DNA of 64,000 nucleotides, taken from assembly GCA_017467515.1 (NCBI GenBank), contig JAFUSU010000005.1, forward strand, positions 1 through 64,000. The letters are read 5' to 3'. This stretch comes from Alphaproteobacteria bacterium. Lineage in GTDB: Bacteria; Pseudomonadota; Alphaproteobacteria; RF32; CAG-239. Position 1 is the stretch's first letter; each line of letters opens with the position of its first letter. Below, in pieces: positions 1 through 9,425 of the stretch. The notes under the pieces were generated by a model. The model did not search any database and was not told the DNA's origin. It worked only from the letters and a program-made list of their open reading frames with translations. The position numbers and the translations under genes are program-made.

Positions 1-17
1 ATCAAACTCTCATATTC
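1..17 (-). rRNA. 5' end of 16S rRNA gene (partial)
   Basis: The reverse complement of the first ten bases is AGAGTTTGAT, the near-invariant start of bacterial 16S rRNA (the 27F primer site). The gene runs leftward out of the window. It sits about 200 bases downstream of a strong promoter on the same strand with no reading frame between, as expected for an rrn operon. The mature 5' end is placed approximately. Only the start of the gene is visible, so no taxonomy can be read from it. Confidence 0.8.
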
Positions 18-215
18 GATTCATTTAATCCTGCCTGTCTAAATTACTCTAAAGAATTTCTTAGGTTCCTTATTTCTATACACAGACTTTATTCTTTTTC
101 TTCTTTTTTCCGCGTCTTACAACGCTGTCTGCGTATCCTTTTTCTTTCCTTATTTACTCTTTTTTATAACTGCGAGTTACTCACTTTCAGTGTGCCGTCC
201 CTCGCGACAAGCGGT

Positions 216-244
216 GTTATATGCCAACGGTTTTCTAAAGTCAA
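216..244 (-). promoter_or_regulatory. rRNA operon promoter
   Basis: On the minus strand a -35 box TTGACT (239-244) and a -10 box TATAAC (216-221) are separated by exactly 17 bp. A GC-rich stretch (CACCGC...) follows where the discriminator and transcription start should be. The 5' end of 16S rRNA lies about 200 bases downstream, and the leader between them (18-215) has no coding potential. This is one of the best sigma70-type promoters in the window. Confidence 0.8.
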
Positions 245-512
245 CACCTTTTTTCAAAAAAAATTAAAAAAAAGTGCAATTTTTTTTCTGACATTAATTA
301 ACTGATTGATAATCATAGAAAATAAGTTCTAATTTTTTTTGAACAAGCTGTCTAAAATAATAGATTATTAATAAAATAGCATATATACTGACAGCTAATT
401 ATATAGAAAATTCGCTGATAGATTCGCATATCGGCATAAAATATGCTTGCGTTCTAAAACAGATATATTATATATAAGAATCGTTTGGATTAATTTTTTA
501 AAGGAGGCTACC
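245..512 (+). other. AT-rich divergent spacer and infC leader
   Basis: Very AT-rich stretch between the rrn promoter (leftward) and infC (rightward). It probably contains the infC promoter and the UP-element-like A/T tracts of the rrn promoter (about 250-290). An in-frame ATG at 447 is open to infC but has no ribosome binding site and adds 22 residues not typical of IF3, so I treat it as leader. No single promoter could be chosen confidently for infC. Confidence 0.5.
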
Positions 513-1049
513 ATAGCTAAAGAGGATACCAATGCGCCGGTACGCACTGATGACGGACCCCGCATTAATGAAGACATTAGAGTCAAAGAAGTTCGATTAA
601 TTGATGAAACAGGTGAAAACAGAGGCATTATGCCGATTAAAGAGGCACTCGCCCTCGCTGAAGAAGCCGATTTAGATTTGATAGAGATTTCACCGCAGGC
701 AAATCCGCCGGTTTGTAAAATTCTCGACTATGGTAAGTATAAATACGAAGTTCAAAAACGTAAGAATGAAGCCAAGAAAAATCAAAAAATTGTTGAAACG
801 AAAGAATTAAAATTGCGCCCGATGATTGACACGCACGATTACGAGGTCAAAATCAAACAGGCCAAGAAATTTTTAAGCCAAGGCAATAAAGTTAAATTCA
901 CAATGCGTTTTAAAGGGCGTGAAGCCTCTAGCGATATGGGTTTAAAAGTTTTGCAAAACATTTTAGATGATTTGGAATCTCTGATTAAAATCGATGCCGA
1001 ACCTAAAATGGAAGGCCGTCAAATGACAATGATTGTGTCACCGAACTAG
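513..1049 (+). CDS. infC: Translation initiation factor IF-3
   Basis: IF-3 binds the 30S subunit, checks the start codon and initiator tRNA, and prevents premature 50S joining. The 178-residue product has the usual two-domain layout: an N-terminal domain with GPRINEDIR and EVRLIDETGENRGI, a PPVCKILDYGKYKYE linker and a C-terminal domain starting near EIKELKLRP-like residues. The start is placed at ATA (513-515) because a perfect AAGGAGG lies at 501-507, five bases before it, and the next residues (AKEDTNAPV) match a normal IF-3 N-terminus. The upstream in-frame ATG at 447 has no ribosome binding site. Non-AUG starts in infC are a known autoregulatory device: AUU in Escherichia coli is discriminated against by IF-3 itself. 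A terminator follows directly, and rpmI/rplT are not downstream. Confidence 0.93.
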   Translation: MAKEDTNAPVRTDDGPRINEDIRVKEVRLIDETGENRGIMPIKEALALAEEADLDLIEISPQANPPVCKILDYGKYKYEVQKRKNEAKKNQKIVETKELKLRPMIDTHDYEVKIKQAKKFLSQGNKVKFTMRFKGREASSDMGLKVLQNILDDLESLIKIDAEPKMEGRQMTMIVSPN

Positions 1050-1072
1050 GAAAGGAATAAAATCTTTTCCTC

Positions 1073-1098
1073 AAACAGCCCGAAAGGGCTGTTTTTTT
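1073..1098 (+). terminator. infC intrinsic terminator
   Basis: Nine-base arms AAACAGCCC / GGGCTGTTT around a GAAA tetraloop, followed by a T run, 24 bases after the infC stop codon. A textbook rho-independent terminator. Confidence 0.9.
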
Positions 1099-1181
1099 AT
1101 TTCAACAACTCTCACATTTCCCTAGCCGAAAGAGAAAAGTAGGAGTATATATATCAATAGGTGTCATACACCGCTTTTCCC

Positions 1182-1300
1182 GTCATTCCGGCCTCCGAGC
1201 CGGCTACGAAGTGAGCAAGCAGCGACGCTGTCGCGCTCCATCCAATTTTAAAAGTAGCCTTATTTCTATGGATTGTCGGGTCAAGCCCGACAATGACAGT
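1182..1300. repeat. Composite intergenic palindromic repeat
   Basis: Starts with TCATTCCGGCCTCCGAGCCGG (GGCTCGGAGGCC-type palindrome) and ends with a second palindrome, GATTGTCGGG...CCCGACAATGACAG, at about 1270-1298. The first unit recurs in reverse at 6251-6275 and forward at 24849-24871. It fills most of the 315-base infC-ligA gap and does not look coding. A dispersed short repeat family of this genome. Confidence 0.7.
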
Positions 1301-1362
1301 AAAAATAATTTTTAAACTCACCCTACCCTCTCTTAAAATTAAAAGAGGGAACAAATGGATAA

Positions 1363-3442
<2,080 letters not shown>

Positions 3443-3444
<2 letters not shown>

Positions 3445-3486
3445 AAAAACCTTTGATGACTGTTAAGTCAATCAAAGGTTTTTTTA
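3443..3486. terminator. Bidirectional terminator, ligA / orphan gene
   Basis: Arms AAAAAACCTTTGAT and ATCAAAGGTTTTTT enclose GAC...GTC and a short GTTAA-containing loop, with A/T tracts on both sides, so it can end transcription of ligA (+) and of the convergent gene at 3487-4023 (-). Its upper stem and loop are nearly the same as those of the terminator at 5399-5446, with a paired G-C to A-T change. Confidence 0.85.
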
Positions 3487-4023
3487 TCATTTCGCAAGAT
3501 AATGCGAGATACATAAGCGAACAAGCTCTGATTTCTTGATGTTCTCGGCACCAAGTTGATCGGGCACACCATTCATCACATCAAAAAGAAGGGCGCTGAC
3601 CATCTCGATAGAAAAAAGATTTTCTGTTCCCCAGAAATCTTTACGAACTTCTACATCCGTGAAAGTTGGAGAGAACTTCTCATCAAAACAACCATACCCA
3701 AGTCCGGACTTACGCCCACAAGCGCAATCCATCATACCACGAATAATGAGCACATGGAATCCCTGCTCGAGAAGATTTTTGGCCTTTTCAAGCACAATGA
3801 AAAAATCTTCCGCCTCAACTATTCCATACTCTATCAGGGTTTTCAGTTGAATCGGAAATTCTTTTGTCTTGAGAATTTCCTGACATAGCCGAGAAACTTT
3901 CTGCTCTTTCTCCATAAGCTTATGAAAAGAAAGCTGATTCATTCCGTAGCGTGGTGCAAGACGACTGTTTTCGCGCACCTCAATGGCATCAGTATCCGCC
4001 ATTTCTACAACAATTTTTTTCAT
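3487..4023 (-). CDS. Orphan hypothetical protein, paralogue of 5444-5989
   Basis: A 178-residue soluble protein of unknown function with no signal peptide and no motif I recognise. It is a diverged paralogue of the protein at 5444-5989: both have RYG near residues 15-30, a leucine-rich helical middle, a GLS/GLGYG-like stretch, and a conserved RK(D/E)(F/L)WGTE followed by a helical C-terminus ending near residue 180. The two genes also share the leader sequence GTGGCAyTAAAAA before ATG, a similar promoter and a similar terminator. This one has a CACG segment (DCACGRKSGLGYGC) with three cysteines that the paralogue lacks. It has no clear Shine-Dalgarno sequence. It is its own transcription unit inserted between housekeeping genes. 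Confidence 0.75.
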   Translation of the reverse strand: MKKIVVEMADTDAIEVRENSRLAPRYGMNQLSFHKLMEKEQKVSRLCQEILKTKEFPIQLKTLIEYGIVEAEDFFIVLEKAKNLLEQGFHVLIIRGMMDCACGRKSGLGYGCFDEKFSPTFTDVEVRKDFWGTENLFSIEMVSALLFDVMNGVPDQLGAENIKKSELVRLCISHYLAK

Positions 4024-4098
4024 TTTTTTAATGCCACCTACTTTACTCGGTGGACTTTTTTTAATAATTTATAATAAATAATCTTATGATAGTCTAAG

Positions 4099-4139
4099 AA
4101 TATAACATAAAAGAACAAAACACAAGAAAATTTTGTCAA
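4099..4139 (-). promoter_or_regulatory. Promoter of orphan gene 3487-4023
   Basis: Minus-strand -10 TATATT (4099-4104) and a -35-like CTTGTG (4121-4126, 16-bp spacer), with an additional TTGACA at 4134-4139. The TTGACA / TTG / TATATT arrangement recurs before the genes at 5444-5989 and 31062-31481. Confidence 0.55.
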
Positions 4140-4185
4140 TTTTTTCAAAAAAAAGACAATAAAACCTAAACCAAGAGCGAAAAAA

Positions 4186-4908
4186 TTAATCCAAAATCAG
4201 AATCTCGTACGTTTTGGCGAGAACAACTTCAAATAAAACAATACACGGCGCAGAACCGAGATACAGCAACAAATGGTGCAAACCTAACGCAGAATCAATC
4301 AATGCTAAACAACCCAACATTAAATAAAAAACAAAAAGAATCTTAAAAAACAATTTATAGTATCCGGCCGTATGTTTAAAAACGTTACGAAATGATCCGC
4401 TTCGACCGATAACCGCAGCGATCCAGCCAAGCAACGGACGATAAGCAATAACCGGTGCCAACAGAAGCAGAATCAAGCTGATAAAAATATTGTAGCCGTT
4501 TGATTCCCCCATAAAAGAGCCGATAAATGCCGTTATAATATGTTTCAAAGTGTCAGAAGTTCCGCCAAACAATAAAGGTAAATAGGGGAGATACGCTAAA
4601 AAAGTAAGCCCCAATAAAAGCATAAACATAACTTTAACGACCGGAAGCAAAGTATTAAAAAACTTTAACGTCAATACATAGGGTTGGCGCTTAAAATACC
4701 ACCTGAAAAAGAAAAAATGAAACAGATAATAACCGATACCCCACAATAAAAACCATAAAGAACCGACACCGCCGAGTCCAAAAAACAATAAAGCAATAAA
4801 TAAAAAGTTGATACCGGCAAATTTGCATAAAGCTTTATAATTTGTGCGAAGATATGAGCAAACGTCAGAGCGAAGTTGTTGAAATGTTAAACACGATGTT
4901 TCTGTCAT
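4186..4908 (-). CDS. Multi-pass membrane protein, unknown function
   Basis: A 240-residue inner-membrane protein. It has a short cytoplasmic N-terminus (1-28), then strongly hydrophobic segments near 30-52, 54-70, 88-112, 138-155, 185-205 and 212-232, separated by basic loops (RWYFKRQP, RSGSFRNVFKH), giving about five or six helices. No catalytic motif or known domain is recognisable. AGGA lies about nine bases before the ATG. It stands alone between two orphan genes on the same strand. It could be a DUF-type membrane protein of the envelope; no function is assigned. Confidence 0.7.
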   Translation of the reverse strand: MTETSCLTFQQLRSDVCSYLRTNYKALCKFAGINFLFIALLFFGLGGVGSLWFLLWGIGYYLFHFFFFRWYFKRQPYVLTLKFFNTLLPVVKVMFMLLLGLTFLAYLPYLPLLFGGTSDTLKHIITAFIGSFMGESNGYNIFISLILLLLAPVIAYRPLLGWIAAVIGRSGSFRNVFKHTAGYYKLFFKILFVFYLMLGCLALIDSALGLHHLLLYLGSAPCIVLFEVVLAKTYEILILD

Positions 4909-5398
4909 CTTAAAATCCTAACCTGACATTAATGTATCACATTTTTCCAAAAGATAAAGCACAAAAGTTTATTGTTAGCACTCTATACTTATTCTCTTGA
5001 TAAGGGGAGATTATCCCAATAAAAACACCAATCTATCTTCTTTTAGTGTTACCCTCGGGCTTTTTTTTATTGTGACAATGGGCAAAGAGCAATTTGCCCA
5101 TTCCGCCAGTTCCATTTGTTCTCCCTATGCCTATCGGCATCCGAGAACATCCACCGGTCACCCTCATGCTTTCTTTTTTAACCGTCACCCTCCTGCTTTC
5201 TTTTTTTTAACGTCACCCTCGTGCTTTCTTTTTTTTAACGTCACCCTCGTGCTTGACACGAGGGTCCATCACCCCACACACCGTCACCCTCCGACTTGAT
5301 CGGAGGGTCCATTATAATATTGATTCTTTATTCGAATGGACTCTCGTGTCAGAGCACGAGAGTGACAGGAAAGAGAAAAAAGTGCCCAAGAAAGCATA
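4909..5398. other. Repeat-rich spacer without a credible gene
   Basis: About 490 bases between the membrane-protein gene and the next orphan gene. The left part (4909-5150) holds the upstream region of the 4186-4908 gene. The rest is low-complexity repeats described separately. One open frame crosses it, but its product is repeat-encoded (HPPAFFFLTSPS-like) and should not be called a gene. Confidence 0.7.
5156..5365. repeat. Tandem CGTCACCCTC repeats and palindromes
   Basis: Four imperfect tandem units of about 28 bases, each CGTCACCCTCnTGCTTTC followed by a T tract and AA (5156-5240), run into two palindromic units: CACCCTCGTGCTTGACACGAGGG (positions 5243-5265) and CACCCTCCGACTTGATCGGAGGG (5285-5308). 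A third palindrome, CTCTCGTG...CACGAGAG, lies at 5341-5362. The consensus CACCCTCGTGCTTGA / CACGAGGGTC is another dispersed palindromic family. The tandem part looks like slippage of a truncated unit. Confidence 0.75.
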
Positions 5399-5446
5399 AA
5401 AAAAATCCCCTTAATGACCGTTAAGTCAATTAAGGGGATTTTTTTA
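5399..5446. terminator. Bidirectional terminator of orphan gene 5444-5989
   Basis: Arms AATCCCCTTAATGAC / GTCAATTAAGGGGATT with A and T tracts on both sides. The minus-strand gene's stop codon (5444-5446) lies inside the T tract. The loop and upper stem match the terminator at 3443-3486, with a compensatory base-pair change. Confidence 0.85.
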
Positions 5447-5989
5447 TTTGTAATTGGCGATAAACTCGTCAATTTCTTTGTTCTGACGGTCTCTTGCCGT
5501 CCAAACATCTTTATCACTGGCCTTTTTGTCGATAAAGACTCGAGAAACGGCAAAGGTGGCCGATTTTTCGAGATCTGCTTTTGTCGGCTCTTCCAGATTG
5601 ACACCATCGCGAATATCACGAATGATACCTGCAGCCAAACGGACAGGAAGTTCCCATTCCGTTCCCCAGAGCTCTTTGCGACCTTCTTTGGTGTCCAGCG
5701 CGCCAACGCTGTACAAAAGGCGGTCAAGCTTATAGCTGGCACCTACGGAGAGATCCATCAACTCCAAAGAAAAGCCGGTGGACAATCCGTTCATAGATGC
5801 TGCAAGCAACACCTTCTGGGTTTCAGCGATGCGGGCGTCATCTAACGATACAACATCCTTGATAAGCCAGACCATTTTAGGAAGGGCTTTATGAGCTATT
5901 TCATTTAATACTCTGGCAGAAATTGCCTCTTCAAAATAATCGCCTACACCATAACGCTTTTCAACCGACTTCAATACTTCAGTTTTCAT
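5444..5989 (-). CDS. Orphan hypothetical protein, paralogue of 3487-4023
   Basis: A 181-residue soluble, mostly helical protein of unknown function. The start is taken at ATG 5989 rather than the in-frame GTG at 6010, because the leader then aligns with that of the paralogue at 3487-4023 (GTGGCAyTAAAAA just before the start). Shared landmarks are RYG near residue 15, a NGLSTGFS stretch, RKELWGTE near residue 112 and a helical tail. The cysteine cluster of the paralogue is absent. No Shine-Dalgarno sequence is visible. It has its own promoter and terminator, so it is a single-gene unit. The pair looks like a lineage-specific family that has duplicated locally together with its regulatory ends. 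Confidence 0.75.
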   Translation of the reverse strand: MKTEVLKSVEKRYGVGDYFEEAISARVLNEIAHKALPKMVWLIKDVVSLDDARIAETQKVLLAASMNGLSTGFSLELMDLSVGASYKLDRLLYSVGALDTKEGRKELWGTEWELPVRLAAGIIRDIRDGVNLEEPTKADLEKSATFAVSRVFIDKKASDKDVWTARDRQNKEIDEFIANYK

Positions 5990-6085
5990 AATTTTTGTTT
6001 TTAGTGCCACATCAGGTTACTTGTCTTTTAGTTTCCCTTTGCGGCGGGTTTATAATAATTGTTAATAATCTCATTCACGATTATT

Positions 6086-6128
6086 AATATATCACATTTT
6101 TAACACCCGTGCAATACTTTTTTGTCAA
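6086..6128 (-). promoter_or_regulatory. Promoter of orphan gene 5444-5989
   Basis: Minus-strand -35 TTGCAC (6109-6114), 17-bp spacer, -10 TATATT (6086-6091). A TTGACA lies at 6123-6128, 8 bases upstream of the -35. The same boxes with the same spacing occur at 31514-31556. Confidence 0.7.
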
Positions 6129-6177
6129 TTTTTTTAAAAAAATATCCTAAACAAAAAAATATTATCCTATTCCCTCT

Positions 6178-6333
6178 ACGTCATCCTGAACTAGTTGGAG
6201 TGCGAAAATTCTAAAGAATTGCTTACCCACTTCGTTTCAGAATCCCCTGAGATTCCGGCTCGGAGGCCGGAATGACTATAGTTTCAGGTCATGCTGAACT
6301 TGTTTCAGCATCTCCTCAATTGCTGGAATGACA
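6178..6333. repeat. Composite intergenic repeat
   Basis: Contains the reverse copy of the CATTCCGGCCTCCGAGCCGG palindrome (6252-6273) and the TCATGCTGAACTTGTTTCAGCATCTC palindrome (6289-6314), which occur together again, in the opposite orientation, at 24848-24906. The left part (TCATCCTGAACTAGTT...TTTCAGAATCCC, 6181-6246) is a further diverged unit. With the promoter at 6086-6128 this accounts for the 344-base spacer between the orphan gene and the GIY-YIG gene. Confidence 0.75.
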
Positions 6334-6615
6334 CTATTTGCATATATCCTCATATAAATCCTTCCATTCAGGATTCATTTGTCTTATTAAATTTTCTTTC
6401 CACTCTTTATGCCAATTTTTCAGATTTTTTTCTCGTTGGATAGCTAACAATTCATCTTCAAAACATTCATAATAAACTAATTTTTCGACATTATATTTAG
6501 AGGTAAAACCTTTTAAAATCTTGTTTTTATGTTCATAAATGCGACGAATTAAATCATTTGTTACACCAATATACAAAACATTATTATTTTTATTACTCAT
6601 AATATAAACGTACAT
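6334..6615 (-). CDS. Small GIY-YIG nuclease-superfamily protein
   Basis: A stand-alone single-domain GIY-YIG protein (93 residues). The family fold binds a metal and cleaves DNA phosphodiesters, but for this short YhbQ/UPF0213-like branch the cellular substrate is not established. Visible motifs: YVYIMSN (GIY strand), LYIGVTNDLIRRIYEHK (YIG, catalytic Arg and helix), YECFEDELLAIQREKNLKNW (conserved Glu/Arg) and a C-terminal NPEWKDL. The start is set at ATG 6615 because the family begins MYVYIM and a -10-like TATATT lies at 6638-6643, leaving almost no leader. An in-frame GTG at 6630 is less likely. It follows tolA where tolB/pal are often found. Confidence 0.85.
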   Translation of the reverse strand: MYVYIMSNKNNNVLYIGVTNDLIRRIYEHKNKILKGFTSKYNVEKLVYYECFEDELLAIQREKNLKNWHKEWKENLIRQMNPEWKDLYEDICK

Positions 6616-6652
6616 TGGCTTCGTTTTCACAAATCCGAATATATCACAGCTT

Positions 6653-7597
6653 TTAATTCACGGCGCCGGTCATCGGATTAAAGCGCAAGAGCATCGTCTT
6701 CCACATATCATACTTATCGGCATATTTCTCGGCAAAAATCTTATAAACACCCGCACAAGAATAAACAGCACGGCGCGCACTTTCTGCAACAGAACGGTAA
6801 TGCGTATCCGAATTAACACGCATCATATCCAAAATTTCAACTTTACGGATACTCGCATCCGGATTTAAATGAGTGCGAATTTCAACAATCATATCCTCAA
6901 TACCCATCGCTCCGGGGTCCAAATTCCAACATTGACGCAAACGTCCGGCAATCATATCAGCTTCGGTAATCGATAATTCACTAAAGTAAGAACCACCGAC
7001 ACCACCTTCAACGCCCATTGTCGCAACTTTTGTACCCTCTTTGATAACCGCTTTCTGATCCGTTTCACCCAAATCTTTTTCTAAAGCATCAACAGATGCC
7101 AGTAAACTCTTTAACGGATTAGCCAACTGCGGTGTTCCCTTTTCCGGTTTTTGCGGCTTTTTAATCTCCGGTTTCTTCGGTTGCGGTTTCTTAGGCTGAG
7201 GCATTGGTGCCGCTTTTTGAACCGGCTTGGTCGGCTTTTTAGGCTGAGGAGCAACCAAATAATCCTGTTTAACTTCTTGCGGTTTTTCATCAACAGCTTC
7301 CGGTTCCTCTTTAGAAGTCTTTTCTTCTTTAACTTCTTCTTGCGGCTCGGGTGGTGTTTCCTTGGTATAATTATCTTCTATTTTGCGTTTAATTTTGCTG
7401 GCTTCTCTATCCTCCTCACCTATTTCAGCTTTAGGCGGAAGATTTGTCATTTCCGATATTTTAACATCATTCAAATCAACAATAATCGGCACTTGGTCAA
7501 CCACTAAATCATGACGCCAAAAGGCCGGCACATCCACTAAAAAGAGGATCAGCACGACCAAGTGTAACGCTATTGATTTATAAAGTGCCTGTTTCAT
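6653..7597 (-). CDS. tolA: TolA-like envelope-spanning protein
   Basis: A 314-residue member of the Tol system that couples the proton-motive TolQR motor to the outer membrane. An N-terminal transmembrane helix (about 7-24) is followed by a long charged, Pro/Lys/Glu-rich linker (about 60-165, repeated QPKKP/EIKKP units) and a C-terminal globular domain (about 205-314) with the TolA/TonB-like GRLRQCWNLDPG...VEIRTHLNPDASIRKVEI and paired cysteines. It follows tolR by 6 bases in the conserved tolQ-R-A order. tolB and pal are not downstream; a repeat-bordered GIY-YIG gene occupies that place. It is shorter in the linker than enterobacterial TolA. Confidence 0.88.
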   Translation of the reverse strand: MKQALYKSIALHLVVLILFLVDVPAFWRHDLVVDQVPIIVDLNDVKISEMTNLPPKAEIGEEDREASKIKRKIEDNYTKETPPEPQEEVKEEKTSKEEPEAVDEKPQEVKQDYLVAPQPKKPTKPVQKAAPMPQPKKPQPKKPEIKKPQKPEKGTPQLANPLKSLLASVDALEKDLGETDQKAVIKEGTKVATMGVEGGVGGSYFSELSITEADMIAGRLRQCWNLDPGAMGIEDMIVEIRTHLNPDASIRKVEILDMMRVNSDTHYRSVAESARRAVYSCAGVYKIFAEKYADKYDMWKTMLLRFNPMTGAVN

Positions 7598-7603
7598 TAT
7601 CTG

Positions 7604-8044
7604 TTATTTTTTACCCAATGGTTTTGGTTCCGTTTTCAAACCGACTTTATCAAATCCGGCCTCTTTCAAAAGTGCCATTAAGCCGATAACACGCCCGTAT
7701 TGAGCGTCCGTGTCACCGGAAATTGTAATGGTCAGTTCATTATTAGCCTCACGGATTGCTTTGACCTTATCAATAATTTGTTCCTGCGGAATTTCTGTTT
7801 TACCAATATAGTAATATCCCTCTTTATCAACACTGATATTAACTGATGTGTCTTTGCCGTTCAAAGCTTTTCCACCGACTTTCGGTAAATCAAGAGCAAT
7901 ACCGGAAGTCATTAAAGGGGCTGTCACCATAAACACTACCAGCAACACCATCATAACATCCATCAAATTGGTCATATTAATATCGGCATTGCGACGACGA
8001 TAATAACGTGAACTGCGCGCCCCATTCGGTGTTAAACGAGCCAT
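7604..8044 (-). CDS. tolR: TolR / ExbD-family protein
   Basis: A 146-residue bitopic inner-membrane protein forming the ion-conducting motor with TolQ. One helix near 25-45 (NLMDVMMVLLVVFMVTAPL) contains the conserved proton-carrying Asp in the NLMDVMMVLLVVFMV context. The periplasmic domain has the typical EQIIDKVKAIREANNELTITISGDTDAQYGRVIGLMALLKEAGFDKVGL order. GGAGAA precedes the ATG. It lies 3 bases after tolQ and 6 before tolA, so the three are surely co-transcribed. Confidence 0.95.
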   Translation of the reverse strand: MARLTPNGARSSRYYRRRNADINMTNLMDVMMVLLVVFMVTAPLMTSGIALDLPKVGGKALNGKDTSVNISVDKEGYYYIGKTEIPQEQIIDKVKAIREANNELTITISGDTDAQYGRVIGLMALLKEAGFDKVGLKTEPKPLGKK

Positions 8045-8047
8045 AGA

Positions 8048-8806
8048 TTATTCTCCTGCCATATCGGCTTTAATCGCCGTATCATCAATTTCACGAGATA
8101 AAATAGTTGAAAATTCAGCTTGGAAATTTTCCAATTTCTTGGCAAAGCGATCAATATCCGAAGAAATTTTATTATAGGCTAACACAGCCGGAATAGCGGC
8201 AATCAAACCGAATGCCGTTGTAAACAAAGCTTCTGCAATACCGGGAGCCATTGCGGACAAAGAATTGCTTTGTGTCGCGGCAATAGCATTAAAACTACCG
8301 ATAATACCCCAAATTGTTCCAAACAAACCGACCAACGGCGCAACTGAACCGGTTGATGCCAAAAAGCCCATACGCGTATCTAAGGCTTCCAACTCTTTAT
8401 CCATAGAAACGGTCATGGCCTTTTCAATACGTTGTTGCAAAGAAACACCGCGCAACCCTCTGTCTGTTTTAGATTTAAGAATATTGGTACGTTTCCACTC
8501 TTTCATAGCGGCAACAAACATAGCAGACATCGGATCCCGCGGGCGATTACCGATAGAATCATACAATCTGTCCAAAGAACCGCCTGACCAGAATTTTTCT
8601 TCAAAACTCTTGGTGTACTGCTTCATTTGACGCAATGTGCCGAATTTTTCAATAATAATTGCCCAGCACCAAACCGATGCGGCAATTAAACCGATTAAAA
8701 CAATTTTTGTAATCGTATCTGATGACCACGCCATATCCCACAAAGACATATTTGCGGCCGTATTTTCAACAACATCTGTTAAAGCTTGGGTATCAACTTC
8801 TTCCAT
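8048..8806 (-). CDS. tolQ: TolQ / ExbB-family motor protein
   Basis: A 252-residue inner-membrane protein with the TolQ layout: a first helix around 32-50, a large cytoplasmic loop (60-150), and two further helices in the GSVAPLVGLFGTIWGIIGSF (about 155-175) and AEALFTTAFGLIAAIPAVLAY (about 195-215) blocks that form the channel around TolR. GAGAG lies before the ATG. A 187-base gap to ybgC could hold a tol promoter. Confidence 0.95.
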   Translation of the reverse strand: MEEVDTQALTDVVENTAANMSLWDMAWSSDTITKIVLIGLIAASVWCWAIIIEKFGTLRQMKQYTKSFEEKFWSGGSLDRLYDSIGNRPRDPMSAMFVAAMKEWKRTNILKSKTDRGLRGVSLQQRIEKAMTVSMDKELEALDTRMGFLASTGSVAPLVGLFGTIWGIIGSFNAIAATQSNSLSAMAPGIAEALFTTAFGLIAAIPAVLAYNKISSDIDRFAKKLENFQAEFSTILSREIDDTAIKADMAGE

Positions 8807-8993
8807 AGTTCACTCTCTTTTTTAGGGTAAATGATTTTAAGTTGCCCCCAAAGTAACATAAAAATCTAAAGATTCAATTAATTATGCCCCACTTTTAACA
8901 GTCTTTTTTCAATAAAAAAATGAATAATAAAAATTGAAATATCTACCTAAATTAAAATAGAATAAATTCGAAAAATCTGCACCGGTTTTCAAT

Positions 8994-9425
8994 TTAGCAT
9001 ATTTTAACCAACCACTCCGGTATTCTGACTGGTCGCAATCTGGCCAGATTCACATAAGCAACTTTAACATCTATAACGGCTAAAAGGTCATCGCCGCGCA
9101 AAACTTCCTGATGCATAATCGCCGTTGCGCCTTTAATTTCACCTAAAACGCAAGTAACAATCAATTCATCATCTAATTTTGCAGGCTTTTTATAATCAAT
9201 TTCAACGTGACGCACCGTAAAACCACACTTATCTTCTTCCAAAGCTTCGCTTTGCGTACACCCTAATGCTCGGATATACTCCGTACGTGCTCGCTCAGCA
9301 AACTTGAGATAATTAGCATAGTAAACTATTCCGCCGGCATCGGTATCTTCATAATAAACTCTGATTGGCAAAGCAAAAACTTTATCAAAAAATTTTCCTT
9401 GAACCGCAGAAATATCATAACTCAT
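8994..9425 (-). CDS. ybgC: Acyl-CoA thioesterase YbgC (hotdog fold)
   Basis: A 143-residue 4-hydroxybenzoyl-CoA-type thioesterase that hydrolyses acyl-CoA thioesters and is regularly linked to tol-pal. The motif [21 protein letters not shown] (about 22-42) carries the catalytic Asp; [11 protein letters not shown] and the [20 protein letters not shown] strand are typical. Its ATG overlaps the ruvB stop by four bases (ATGA), so translation is coupled to ruvB. Confidence 0.93.
   Translation of the reverse strand: MSYDISAVQGKFFDKVFALPIRVYYEDTDAGGIVYYANYLKFAERARTEYIRALGCTQSEALEEDKCGFTVRHVEIDYKKPAKLDDELIVTCVLGEIKGATAIMHQEVLRGDDLLAVIDVKVAYVNLARLRPVRIPEWLVKIC

Noticed and set aside
447-512. Longer infC start at ATG 447
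   Set aside because: No ribosome binding site and an N-terminal extension not seen in IF-3; the AAGGAGG-ATA context at 501-515 is far better.
1154-1354. Minus-strand frame over the infC-ligA spacer
   Set aside because: It is encoded by the dispersed palindromic repeat; similar frames appear wherever the repeat occurs.
4997-5299. Open frame of 100 codons through the repeat region
   Set aside because: Its sequence is the translation of CGTCACCCTC tandem repeats and palindromes, with no credible start or protein character.
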